Below, in pieces: positions 51,587 through 60,073 of a DNA stretch of 64,000 nucleotides. The translations under genes were made by a program, and so were the position numbers. Location: positions 1 through 64,000 of the forward strand of contig NZ_MUHD01000014.1 of NCBI RefSeq assembly GCF_002217395.1, written 5' to 3'. The notes beneath the pieces are model-generated. The model saw only the letters and a list, made by a program, of their open reading frames with translations. It had not been told where the DNA came from and ran no database searches. How positions within the stretch are numbered: the stretch's first letter is position 1; each line of letters begins with the position of its first letter. This DNA comes from Flavobacterium plurextorum. GTDB lineage: Bacteria; Bacteroidota; Bacteroidia; Flavobacteriales; Flavobacteriaceae.

Positions 51587-51616
51587 TTGCATATTTAAAA
51601 TTTAATTCTACATTTG
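51587..51616 (+). promoter_or_regulatory. Promoter of the BlaI/M56 operon
   Basis: TTG (51587-51589), 19-nt spacer, TACATTTG (51609-51616), fitting the Bacteroidetes consensus exactly. The -7 box is embedded in the first dyad operator. Confidence 0.8.
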
Positions 51617-51640
51617 TAGAGCAATGTCTATAAGTGTAGA
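51607..51640. promoter_or_regulatory. Two BlaI-type dyad operators
   Basis: TCTACATTTGTAGA (51607-51620) and TCTATAAGTGTAGA (51627-51640), centres 20 bp apart. The first has the TACA-TGTA form of BlaI/MecI boxes and overlaps the -7 element; the second would overlap the transcription start. The operon encodes a BlaI-family repressor, so autoregulation is likely. Confidence 0.65.
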
Positions 51641-51651
51641 ATTTAAATAAT

Positions 51652-52077
51652 ATGAAAAACCTATTTTTAGTATTCTTTTGCGGACTGATTCTTTTGGGTT
51701 GCAAACCCAAAGCAATTAATCAGAGGATTGATAAGAAAAGAGAAGGCGTTTGGATAGACGATTATAAACAGGATAATGTTAGATACAAATCCTATGAATA
51801 TTATAAACATGATGTTCCTGTAAAAAAGTGGAGAATGTATATTGACGGGAAAATCTACAAAACAGAGAAGCATAAAAAAGGAATAAGTATCGTAAAAAGT
51901 TATTACGAAAACGGAAAGCTAGAATCGGAAGGAAAAACGAAACTTGAATTTAATGGAGGTTTGGCACATTGGTTTTATTTTGGAGAATGGAAATTCTATT
52001 CGGATAAAGGGAAATTAAAAGAAATAAGAAACTATAATAACGGCAAATTAATATCGGAACAAAAAATAAAACGTTAA
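51652..52077 (+). CDS. MORN/YwqK-like lipoprotein
   Basis: 141 residues. Lipobox LILLGC gives a lipoprotein signal. The rest consists of MORN-variant repeats (KSYYENGKLESEGKTK, WKFYSDKGKLKEIRNYNNGKLI), the pattern often annotated as YwqK family antitoxin repeats. Probably on the periplasmic face of a membrane. First gene of the BlaI/M56-controlled operon and a likely effector of it. Confidence 0.8.
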   Translation: MKNLFLVFFCGLILLGCKPKAINQRIDKKREGVWIDDYKQDNVRYKSYEYYKHDVPVKKWRMYIDGKIYKTEKHKKGISIVKSYYENGKLESEGKTKLEFNGGLAHWFYFGEWKFYSDKGKLKEIRNYNNGKLISEQKIKR

Positions 52078-52088
52078 TTTTAAAATCT

Positions 52089-53051
52089 ATGAAAAAAATA
52101 ATTTCTTTCTTTTTTATTACGTTGAATATCGGTTTGATGCAATCTCAAACCTACAAGGATTTTGTTGCAAAAGGAGATTCTTATTATCAGGTAAAAGATT
52201 TTAAAAATTCTGTTGCTTATTATGAAAAGGCATTCGAAATTGAACACAAATCATCTTCAGATTTGTACAATGCTGCTTGTTCGGCGGCTTTGAACAATGA
52301 TGATAAAAAAGCTTTTAAGTGGTTGGATTTGGCAATTGATAATGGATATGAAAATATTGCACATATAAAAATAGATAATGATCTGAAAACGCTGCATGAT
52401 AAAAAAGAATGGGAGAAAACAATTGATAAGCTTCAGAAAAAAGTAGATAATCTTAGTGTAAATTTTGATAAACCGCTGCAAAAGGAGCTTTTAGATATTT
52501 ATGCAGATGATCAGGGTATTCGAGGAGAATTTATGAAAGTTTATAAAGATCCTGCATCTGATAAAAGAAAAATTGACAGCATTGGTAAAATAATGAATAA
52601 AAAAGACAGTATTAATCTTGTAAAGGTTATGAAAATACTGGATGAAAAAGGCTGGGTTGGAAAAGATAAAATAGGAGCACAGGCAAATCAAACCTTGTTT
52701 CTGGTTATTCAGCATTCTGATTTAAAATATCAGCAAAAGTATTTACCAATGATGAGAGAAGCAGTAAAAAAAGGGAACGCAAGCCGGGCGAACTTAGCAT
52801 ATTTGGAAGATAGAGTGGCTTTACGAGAAGGTAAACATCAAATTTATGGAAGTCAGTCAGCAAAAAATAAAAAGACAAATCAATGGTATATTTCGCCTTT
52901 GATAGATCCTGATAATGTAGATAAAAGACGTGCCGAAGTTGGACTTGGCACTATAGCAGAATATGCTGCAAAAATGAATATCGATTGGAATCTCGAGGCT
53001 TATAAGAAGGAATTACCTGAATTAGAAAAACTTGAAAATATTAAAAAATGA
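52089..53051 (+). CDS. Secreted TPR and DUF6624 protein
   Basis: 320 residues. A signal peptide (about 1-19) is followed by two or three TPR-like repeats (YKDFVAKGDSYYQVKDFKNSVAYYEKAFEIE) and a DUF6624 domain (KELLDIYADDQGIRGEF to YLEDRVALREGKHQIYGSQ, about 150-265). Acts outside the cytoplasm; function unknown. It overlaps the BlaI gene by 4 bp, so it is in the same operon. Confidence 0.82.
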   Translation: MKKIISFFFITLNIGLMQSQTYKDFVAKGDSYYQVKDFKNSVAYYEKAFEIEHKSSSDLYNAACSAALNNDDKKAFKWLDLAIDNGYENIAHIKIDNDLKTLHDKKEWEKTIDKLQKKVDNLSVNFDKPLQKELLDIYADDQGIRGEFMKVYKDPASDKRKIDSIGKIMNKKDSINLVKVMKILDEKGWVGKDKIGAQANQTLFLVIQHSDLKYQQKYLPMMREAVKKGNASRANLAYLEDRVALREGKHQIYGSQSAKNKKTNQWYISPLIDPDNVDKRRAEVGLGTIAEYAAKMNIDWNLEAYKKELPELEKLENIKK

Positions 53052-53422
53052 CACAATTATCAAACTCAGAAGAACAATTAATGGAGCATCTTTGGAAGCT
53101 TGAAAAGGCTTTTATGAAAGATTTGTTAGAAGCGTATCCAGAACCAAAACCTGCAACGACAACTGTTGCAACGCTTTTGAAACGAATGATTGATAAGAAA
53201 TTTGTTGCCTACAATGAATTTGGGAATTCTAGAGAATATTATCCGCTGGTAAAAAAAACAGATTATTTCTCTAAACATGTGAAAGGGTTGATTAATAATT
53301 TCTTTAATAATTCGGCCTCGCAATTTGCTTCGTTTTTTACAACCGAAACGAATTTATCAACTTCAGAATTAGAAGATCTAAGAAAAATAATTGATTCAGA
53401 AATTCAAAGAAAGAAAAAATGA
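53048..53422 (+). CDS. BlaI/MecI/CopY-family repressor
   Basis: 124 residues. The N-terminal winged helix (LSNSEEQLMEHLWKLEKAFMKDLLEAYP, ATTTVATLLKRMIDKKFVAYNEFG) binds DNA and the C-terminal helices dimerize. Repressors of this family are inactivated by cleavage that depends on the partner M56 sensor, here the next gene (4-bp overlap). Its probable operators are the two dyads at 51607-51640. Confidence 0.92.
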   Translation: MTQLSNSEEQLMEHLWKLEKAFMKDLLEAYPEPKPATTTVATLLKRMIDKKFVAYNEFGNSREYYPLVKKTDYFSKHVKGLINNFFNNSASQFASFFTTETNLSTSELEDLRKIIDSEIQRKKK

Positions 53423-54882
53423 TAGCCTTTTTTGTAAAATCGACAGTAGCGTTGTGTGTGCTTCTTGGAGCTTACCATTTGCTTTTAGAAAAAGAAAAAT
53501 TTCATAAGTTTAATAGGTTTTTCTTAATTTTTAGTATTCTGGTTTCCTTTGTATTGCCTTTTATTACAATTGAAATTATACAAGAAGTTGCAAGTACGAC
53601 AAATAATAGTGTAGTTGTTCCGGAGCAGATTACCTCAAGTATTGTAAAAGAGGAAACTCCTTTTTACTTGATTCTCGGTTGGGTTTTATATGGGATAGTG
53701 ACTGCTGCTTTATTTTTCAGATTTACAGTGAACTTGTATAAATTGATAAAAAAATCAAAAGCGGGTGTAAAAATAAAACATCAAAAAGCAACATTGGTTT
53801 TGTTGCAAGAACAGACGCTGCCGTATACTTTTTTGAATACCATTTTTATAAATGAAGTAGAGTATCAAAACAATAAAATAGAAACGGAATTATTTACGCA
53901 CGAATTAATTCATGTAAATCAGAAACATTCGCTGGATATTTTACTGATTGAAATAATTAAAAATATTTTTTGGTTCAATCCAATTTTTATCTTCTATAAA
54001 AAAGCAATACAACTAAATCATGAATTTCTTGCTGATGAAAAAGTTGTAAAATCACATAACAATGTTTCGTATTACCAGAACTTATTACTGTCTAAGGCGA
54101 ATCAAAATCCGGTATATTACTTGGCCAGTAATTTGAACTATTCTGTAACTAAAAAAAGATTAATTATGATGACAACCACGACATCTCCTTCAAGGGGATT
54201 TTTTAAAAAGACAATTATTTTACCATTATTTACTGGGCTTGTGTATTTTTTGTGTACTAAGACCGTAGCGCAAGAAGTAAAAGGGAATAATGAAACCGCG
54301 CCAAAAAAAGGTTTCTATTCGGCTTATTACGATAAGACAACTTTTAAAATAAAAAATGATAAAGGAGTTGTGGTGACGGAGAAAAAATACAAAGAGCTTA
54401 CTCCGGCAGAAAAGAAAGCAGTGCCGAATTTATTAGGTGGATTAAGCACTTTTCCAAGTAAAGATGAGATCGATGCGAAAATCGAAAAAGGTGGTCCGGA
54501 TACAATAGAAATTGATTTATATGATCCAAAAAATCAAAAAGTTAAAAAAGCGGAAGGTACTATTTATAAAACAACTGATTTAAGTGAGGATCCAATTTAT
54601 CCTGGAGGAATTGAGGCGTTTTATAAGTTTGTTGGACAGAATTATAAAACACCTGTGACTCCTGTAGATGTGAAATTAAAGGGGAAGGTCTTTATTACTT
54701 TTATAGTAGGAAAGGATGGGGCTTTAACGGATTTTAAATTATTAAGAGATATTGGATACGGAACAGGTGATGAAGCAATTAGAGTGCTTAAGCTTTCTCA
54801 GAACTGGGTACCGGGTAAAGTTAATGGTGAGCCGGTTGCTGCGATGTACAGTTTGCCAATTACGATTCAATCTGATAAATAG
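53419..54882 (+). CDS. BlaR1-like M56 peptidase fused to a TonB C-terminal domain
   Basis: 487 residues. Membrane helices at about 5-20, 33-53 and 82-105; gluzincin motif HELIH (His 161, Glu 162, His 165) with downstream HEFLADEKV supplying the further ligand; a fourth helix near 265-285 (LPLFTGLVYFLCT); then a periplasmic linker and a C-terminal TonB-like domain (about 395-485; KGKVFITFIVGKDGALTDFK). Senses an outside signal and cleaves or triggers cleavage of BlaI. The TonB domain in place of a penicillin-binding sensor is typical of Bacteroidetes and suggests a non-beta-lactam signal. Confidence 0.9.
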   Translation: MIAFFVKSTVALCVLLGAYHLLLEKEKFHKFNRFFLIFSILVSFVLPFITIEIIQEVASTTNNSVVVPEQITSSIVKEETPFYLILGWVLYGIVTAALFFRFTVNLYKLIKKSKAGVKIKHQKATLVLLQEQTLPYTFLNTIFINEVEYQNNKIETELFTHELIHVNQKHSLDILLIEIIKNIFWFNPIFIFYKKAIQLNHEFLADEKVVKSHNNVSYYQNLLLSKANQNPVYYLASNLNYSVTKKRLIMMTTTTSPSRGFFKKTIILPLFTGLVYFLCTKTVAQEVKGNNETAPKKGFYSAYYDKTTFKIKNDKGVVVTEKKYKELTPAEKKAVPNLLGGLSTFPSKDEIDAKIEKGGPDTIEIDLYDPKNQKVKKAEGTIYKTTDLSEDPIYPGGIEAFYKFVGQNYKTPVTPVDVKLKGKVFITFIVGKDGALTDFKLLRDIGYGTGDEAIRVLKLSQNWVPGKVNGEPVAAMYSLPITIQSDK

Positions 54883-54971
54883 TTTTTTTTGAGGTTCAAA
54901 GGTTCAAATGTGCTGAAGACTTAACAAAACCTTTGTCATTATGTGCCTCCGAACCTTTGGTACTTTAAAAA

Positions 54972-55015
54972 GAAAAAAAAATCCGCTTTCAGAAATATCT
55001 GGAAGCGGATAAAAT
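54972..55015. terminator. Bidirectional intrinsic terminator
   Basis: Stem ATCCGCTTTCAGA / TCTGGAAGCGGAT (one mismatch) with A and T runs, between convergent genes. Confidence 0.85.
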
Positions 55016-55068
55016 AAACTAAAAAAAAAATTCTAAAAAATTCTAAAAAAAAACAATTCGTATCGGAT

Positions 55069-56433
55069 TTAAAATAAATCCGGATTATATCCAAAATAAG
55101 GCATAGTTTGTTCATTAAAAATAACTCCATGCTCTTCTAATTCATTTAAAATAGGCGAATAAACTTCTTTTTTTATAGGAAGTTGTACTCCCGGAGTTGT
55201 GATTTTTCCGTTTAAAATCAGCAAAGTTGCCATAGCAACAGGAAGACCAACTGTTTTTGCCATTGCGGTATAAGTTTGATCGTCGCCAATACAAACCATT
55301 TTCGAATCGATTTGTTTCTTTTCGCCGTTTAGCTCGTATCCAAATTTATGATACATTACAATCATATCTTTATCTTCTGGTTTCAAAGCCCAGCTGTCAG
55401 TCAATATTTTTTCTAAAATTTGAGCAGGAGTGGCATTTGGCAGGTTTACTTTTTTGTCTGGATTAAATAAATCCAATTCTAAAAGTTTATCCCACATGAT
55501 ATCATCTTGATCAATCTTTAAAATTAATCGCGTTTTAATTTCTACAGAATCCGTTGGGTGATATGGAAGAAAAGAGTTCACAAATTGTCGGTAACTCATA
55601 TTTTCAGAATCTTCCATGATGTAACTGTCGTCAGTCATGCCAAGCTGCACAAACATATTCCATGCTTTAGAAAAACCTACTCTTCTAATTGTCCCTCTAT
55701 ACAAGGTTAAAATATCGTCTAAACCATATATGGATCTATATTTAAGAGAATCACGATTAGAATAAGCTTCAAATTTTCCGTAATCTTCTACTTCTAGAAA
55801 CTCAGTTCTGCGAAATAAAGCGCTGTATGGAATATATTTATAAGTTCCTTCTTGAATAAATTTTGCTGCACCGCCTTGGCCGGCCAAAACTACATTTCGA
55901 GGCGCCCAGGTAAATTTGTAATTCCATAAATTATTATCGCATTCAGGAGCAACCAAGCCTCCGCAGAACGATTCAAAAAGAAGCATATTACCTCCTTTTG
56001 ATCTAATTTCGTCAATAACTTTCATGGCACTCATGTGATCAATTCCGGGATCAAGACCAATTTCGTTCATGAAAATTAAATTGTTCTTCTTTACCTCTTC
56101 ATCAAGAGCCTGCATAGCATCGCTTATGTAAGAGGCGGTAACTAAATGTTTTTTAAATTGAAGACAGTCTTTTGCAATTTCAATGTGTAAATGTGCCGGA
56201 AGCATTGAAATCACAATTGAAGCTTTTTCAATTGCAGCTTGTCTTTCGTTTGTATTAAAAATATTTAAAGCAATTGGAGTTGCATTAGGATGTTTTTGTG
56301 TTTTCTTTTCGGCTAAAGCCAAAGATAAATCGGCCACAACAAGATGCAGGTTTTCGCTTTCAGATTTTGAAAGTAAATAGCGTATTAAAGAAGATGCTGA
56401 TCTGCCTGCTCCAATTATTAAAATGCTTCTCAT
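55069..56433 (-). CDS. Saccharopine dehydrogenase family protein
   Basis: 454 residues with an N-terminal Rossmann motif (ILIIGAGRSASSLIRYLL) and the family's C-terminal domain (FMNEIGLDPGIDHMSAMKVIDEI). This matches saccharopine reductase-type enzymes (EC 1.5.1.10 group) common in Flavobacteriia, possibly acting in lysine breakdown. Single gene with its own terminator; activity itself is not proven by sequence. Confidence 0.88.
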   Translation of the reverse strand: MRSILIIGAGRSASSLIRYLLSKSESENLHLVVADLSLALAEKKTQKHPNATPIALNIFNTNERQAAIEKASIVISMLPAHLHIEIAKDCLQFKKHLVTASYISDAMQALDEEVKKNNLIFMNEIGLDPGIDHMSAMKVIDEIRSKGGNMLLFESFCGGLVAPECDNNLWNYKFTWAPRNVVLAGQGGAAKFIQEGTYKYIPYSALFRRTEFLEVEDYGKFEAYSNRDSLKYRSIYGLDDILTLYRGTIRRVGFSKAWNMFVQLGMTDDSYIMEDSENMSYRQFVNSFLPYHPTDSVEIKTRLILKIDQDDIMWDKLLELDLFNPDKKVNLPNATPAQILEKILTDSWALKPEDKDMIVMYHKFGYELNGEKKQIDSKMVCIGDDQTYTAMAKTVGLPVAMATLLILNGKITTPGVQLPIKKEVYSPILNELEEHGVIFNEQTMPYFGYNPDLF

Positions 56434-56618
56434 AACTTAATTATTTAACACAAACATATTAAAATGTTATAAATATAACAAATATAATTTTAAAAATGAT
56501 ATTTTTTTTATTCGCAATGAAACTTATAAATGCAATTATTAAATGAAATATCTTTAAAAGTAAAATGAAAATTGGATAGGAAGAGGTATTTTTGTGTAAA
56601 TATTAAAAGTTTATAAAA

Positions 56619-57005
56619 ATGAAAAGAAAAATAGTTTTAACAGGCGCTTTTATTGGAATGATAGCAATTATTTTTGGAGCTTTTGGAGCACATTTATTAA
56701 AGAAATATTTGTCGATAGAAGAACTAAATACTTTTGAAGTTGGTGTTCGTTACCAGATGTATCATGCGCTTTTTTTACTTTTTCTTTCAACAAGAAAAGA
56801 AATTGCCGAAAAAACTGTTAAAACAATCTATAATCTTGTAGTTGCAGGAGTAATTCTATTTAGCGGATCTATTTATTTATTGGCTACAAAAAGCTTGACA
56901 GTTTTTGACTTTAAAATTATCGTATTCGCAACACCTTTGGGAGGTTTCTTATTAATTCTTGGTTGGTTGGTGTTATTTCTTGCTATTTTGAGGAAAAAAT
57001 CATAA
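56619..57005 (+). CDS. DUF423 membrane protein (YgdD-like)
   Basis: 128 residues with four hydrophobic helices. The DUF423 signature GAFGAHLLKKYLSIEELNTFEVGVRYQMYHALFLL (about residues 19-53) is clear. Small inner-membrane protein of unknown function, found widely in bacteria. Confidence 0.9.
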   Translation: MKRKIVLTGAFIGMIAIIFGAFGAHLLKKYLSIEELNTFEVGVRYQMYHALFLLFLSTRKEIAEKTVKTIYNLVVAGVILFSGSIYLLATKSLTVFDFKIIVFATPLGGFLLILGWLVLFLAILRKKS

Positions 57006-57167
57006 AATCTCGAATAAAAAATCCTATCTAAAATTAAATCTTTAATTTTGTCTCATAAATAACATATAATGTTACTTATGTGAATTTTTATTGTTTTTTG
57101 TCAGCATCGATAAAAAATATAACAATTTGCAAAACTTGAGAGTAATGTCTTAAGTATCAGGTATAAT

Positions 57168-57175
57168 TATATTTG
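57168..57175 (+). promoter_or_regulatory. -7 box of pckA
   Basis: TATATTTG, 35 nt before the ATG at 57211. No TTG at the usual distance. Confidence 0.45.
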
Positions 57176-57210
57176 TGCACCAAAAAAATAACACACACAA
57201 CATTAAATTT

Positions 57211-58815
57211 ATGGACAATAACACACTTTTTGCGCAATCGATTTCGTTAAAAGAATTGGGGATAGAAAATGCAACGGTTCGGTACCAGTTAAGTGCAGAT
57301 GAACTGCATGCTATAACTGTGCAGTCAGGACAAGGTGTTGAAGCCTCTACAGGTGCTTTGGCAATCAACACAGGTGAGTTTACAGGACGTTCTCCACAAG
57401 ATCGTTTTATTGTAAAAGACAGTATAACTGAAGATAAAGTTTGGTGGGGAAATGTAAATATCCCTTTTTCGCCAGAAGCTTTTGATAAGTTATATAATAA
57501 GGTAACAAAGTTTTTATCAAACAAAGAAGTATTCGTTCGCGATTCTTACGTTTGTTCTGATAAAAATTACAGACTAAATGTTAGAGTCGTTACAGAAACT
57601 GCTTGGTCGAACTTGTTTTGCTATAACATGTTTTTAAGACTTGAAGAGTCTGAATTAGCGAACTTTACTCCAGAATGGACTGTAGTTTGTGCACCAAGTT
57701 TTATGGCAGATCCTGCTGTAGACGGAACACGTCAGTCTAATTTTGCTATTTTAGATTTTACTAAAAAAGTAGCACTTATTGGAGGAACAGGTTATACAGG
57801 AGAAATGAAAAAAGGAATTTTTTCGGCCTTAAATTTCATTCTTCCAGTTTTCAAAAATACACTTCCAATGCATTGCAGCGCCAATGTTGGTAAAGATGGC
57901 GATACAGCAATTTTCTTTGGTTTATCAGGAACAGGAAAAACAACTTTATCTGCAGATCCAGAACGTAAGTTAATTGGAGATGATGAACACGGATGGACTG
58001 CTGAAAATACGGTTTTCAATTTTGAAGGCGGTTGTTATGCTAAAGTAATTAACTTATCTGAAGAAAATGAACCAGACATTTTTAGAGCAATCAAAAAAGG
58101 AGCGCTTTTAGAAAATGTGGTTTTCAAAGCGGGAACAAACGAGGTAGATTTTGACGATGTTTCAATTACTCAAAATACTCGTGTAAGTTACCCAATAACA
58201 CATATTGATAATATTCAGCCGGGATCTATTGGACATAATCCTAAAAATATATTTTTCCTTACAGCAGATTCTTTTGGAATTTTGCCTCCAATTTCTAGAT
58301 TAACTCCAGGACAGGCGGCTTACCATTTTATCTCTGGATATACTGCAAAAGTAGCAGGAACTGAAGCTGGAGTTACAGAACCACAGCCTAATTTCTCTGC
58401 TTGTTTTGGAGCACCTTTCATGCCTTTACATCCAACAAAATACGCTGAGATGTTAAGCAAAAAAATGAAAGATGCTGATGTAAAAGTTTGGTTAATAAAC
58501 ACTGGTTGGACTGGTGGACCTTACGGAACAGGAAGCCGTATGAAACTTAAGTACACTCGTGCTATGATTACAGCTGCATTAAACGGAGAATTGGATAATG
58601 TAGAATACAAAAATCACGCAGTTTTTGGAATTGCAAAACCACAATCTTGCCCGAATGTTCCAGTAGAAATTTTAAATCCTAGAAATACTTGGGAAGACAA
58701 AGATTTATACGATAAAAAAGCGTTAGAATTAGCTCAAAAATTTAAAGCTAATTTCGCGAAATTTGAAGAATTTGCCAATGCTGAAATCTTAGCAGGCGCA
58801 CCGATTATAGAATAA
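57211..58815 (+). CDS. pckA: Phosphoenolpyruvate carboxykinase (ATP)
   Basis: Gluconeogenic enzyme that converts oxaloacetate and ATP to PEP. P-loop GLSGTGKTTLS (from residue 237), kinase-2 motif LIGDDEHGW, substrate motif NTGEFTGRSPQDRFIV, and the C-terminal adenine-binding region (GGPYGTGSRM) are present. The ATG at 57211 gives 534 residues, the usual length; a GTG at 57175 would add 12 and would coincide with the -7 box. Confidence 0.97.
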   Translation: MDNNTLFAQSISLKELGIENATVRYQLSADELHAITVQSGQGVEASTGALAINTGEFTGRSPQDRFIVKDSITEDKVWWGNVNIPFSPEAFDKLYNKVTKFLSNKEVFVRDSYVCSDKNYRLNVRVVTETAWSNLFCYNMFLRLEESELANFTPEWTVVCAPSFMADPAVDGTRQSNFAILDFTKKVALIGGTGYTGEMKKGIFSALNFILPVFKNTLPMHCSANVGKDGDTAIFFGLSGTGKTTLSADPERKLIGDDEHGWTAENTVFNFEGGCYAKVINLSEENEPDIFRAIKKGALLENVVFKAGTNEVDFDDVSITQNTRVSYPITHIDNIQPGSIGHNPKNIFFLTADSFGILPPISRLTPGQAAYHFISGYTAKVAGTEAGVTEPQPNFSACFGAPFMPLHPTKYAEMLSKKMKDADVKVWLINTGWTGGPYGTGSRMKLKYTRAMITAALNGELDNVEYKNHAVFGIAKPQSCPNVPVEILNPRNTWEDKDLYDKKALELAQKFKANFAKFEEFANAEILAGAPIIE

Positions 58816-58844
58816 GAATAAGGGGGATTTTTTTAATTCAAAAC

Positions 58845-58878
58845 AAAAAAGCTGTTCATTACGAACAGCTTTTTTTTG
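58845..58878. terminator. Bidirectional intrinsic terminator
   Basis: Stem AAAAAAGCTGTTC / GAACAGCTTTTTT between the convergent pckA and phytase genes. It is followed by tandem CAAGTTT copies and the inverse GAAACTTGAAAC (58880-58932). Confidence 0.88.
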
Positions 58879-58939
58879 TTTCAAGTTTCAAGTTTCAAGT
58901 TTTGGGTTGAACATGGAACCTGAAACTTGAAACAAAAAA

Positions 58940-59998
58940 CTATTTCTTCCCTTCGTCAATACGTTTTTGGATTAAATCCCAAGTGTAGTAATGAAAAGTC
59001 ATTCCGTTGCTCATCGCTACGAAAAGTCCGTTTTTGTATTTTGGACCTAAGTTTACACTTGTAACATCAGCTCCATCACATTCAATTGTTGAAGTTGGAA
59101 CTTCGGCCAATAAAGGATGATTGTTTGGATTTCCGTTTGCACCTTCTCTCGGATAAACCATAAAAGAATTTGCTTGTTGATTGGATACTAGAATATAACC
59201 TGTAGAATCTGTTTTTTTGTAAATTGCTATTCCTTCATGATCAGCTTTGAAATCTTTTTGACCAAAAAAAGCTAATTCTTTATTGTCATTTAAAGCAGGA
59301 TCAGCTTTGTATTTTCTAATTCCAACTTGTTCGTCGCAATAGTAAACAAAGCCTAACTCGTTATCAACTGCAATAGCTTCAATTTCTTTTTTTCCACTGT
59401 AAGTTCCAAATTTGCGAACCACTTTTGCCACAGCAAATTTTCCGTTTCCAGAAAGTTCATATTGCCATAAATAACTTCCAGAAGGTCCTGTTTTTCTTCC
59501 TACAATAGCAAAAATCTTTTGATCGCTTGGTCGTGTATATAAAGAAATTCCCATTGGATCACGCAAAGATTCACCTTCAAAAACTTCGATTCCGCCATTA
59601 TCAATAGGTTCTAAATCCGGCAAACTGAAGATTCTAATTTTGTTGCTTTCACGTTCTGTTGTAACCGCAATATCTACTTTTTTCCCGTCAATGATTAATC
59701 CGTAAGCGATATCAACATTATTTGGACGTTTTAGAGGAATTGATTTTTTAAGGATTTTTCCATTCAAATCAAAAGCATATAAAGCTCCGTCAGAATCTTT
59801 ATCTGTTCCCACAATAATACTTTTTGAAGCATCAGTTGGGTGAATCCATATCGAAGGATCATCAGTATCATGTGGCAAAGCTTCGGTAACAGTTGTTGGT
59901 TTTACTGCATTTGGCTGAATTGAGGCTAATTTATCGTCTTTACAAGCAGTAAAGGCAAGGCTTATAAGTAAGAAAGCAAGTATCGATTTATTTTTCAT
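58940..59998 (-). CDS. Phytase-like beta-propeller lipoprotein
   Basis: 352 residues. Lipobox LAFTAC marks a lipoprotein. The mature part has the beta-propeller phytase signatures DTDDPSIWIHPTD, GTDKDSDGALYAFDLNGK and EGIAIYKKTDSTGYILVSNQ, with acidic residues for Ca2+ binding. It probably releases phosphate from phytate at the cell surface. It follows a TonB-dependent receptor gene on the same strand, 75 bp away, with a hairpin in the gap; the pair looks like a phytate or phosphate-ester utilization unit. Confidence 0.85.
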   Translation of the reverse strand: MKNKSILAFLLISLAFTACKDDKLASIQPNAVKPTTVTEALPHDTDDPSIWIHPTDASKSIIVGTDKDSDGALYAFDLNGKILKKSIPLKRPNNVDIAYGLIIDGKKVDIAVTTERESNKIRIFSLPDLEPIDNGGIEVFEGESLRDPMGISLYTRPSDQKIFAIVGRKTGPSGSYLWQYELSGNGKFAVAKVVRKFGTYSGKKEIEAIAVDNELGFVYYCDEQVGIRKYKADPALNDNKELAFFGQKDFKADHEGIAIYKKTDSTGYILVSNQQANSFMVYPREGANGNPNNHPLLAEVPTSTIECDGADVTSVNLGPKYKNGLFVAMSNGMTFHYYTWDLIQKRIDEGKK

Positions 59999-60021
59999 TT
60001 TTGGTATTTTATTTTAAATGA

Positions 60022-60051
60022 ATTAGACAGAACCGCTGAGTTCTGTCTAAT
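60022..60051. other. Hairpin between the receptor and phytase genes
   Basis: Perfect 13-bp stem AATTAGACAGAAC / GTTCTGTCTAATT with a 6-nt loop, in the intercistronic gap. There is no strong T-run, so it may stabilize the upstream mRNA segment or lower expression of the phytase gene rather than end transcription. Confidence 0.65.
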
Positions 60052-60073
60052 TTAATATTTTTTATAATTGATT

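Noticed and set aside
57175..57210. GTG start for pckA
   Set aside because: It overlaps the likely -7 promoter box; the ATG at 57211 gives the normal N-terminus and length.
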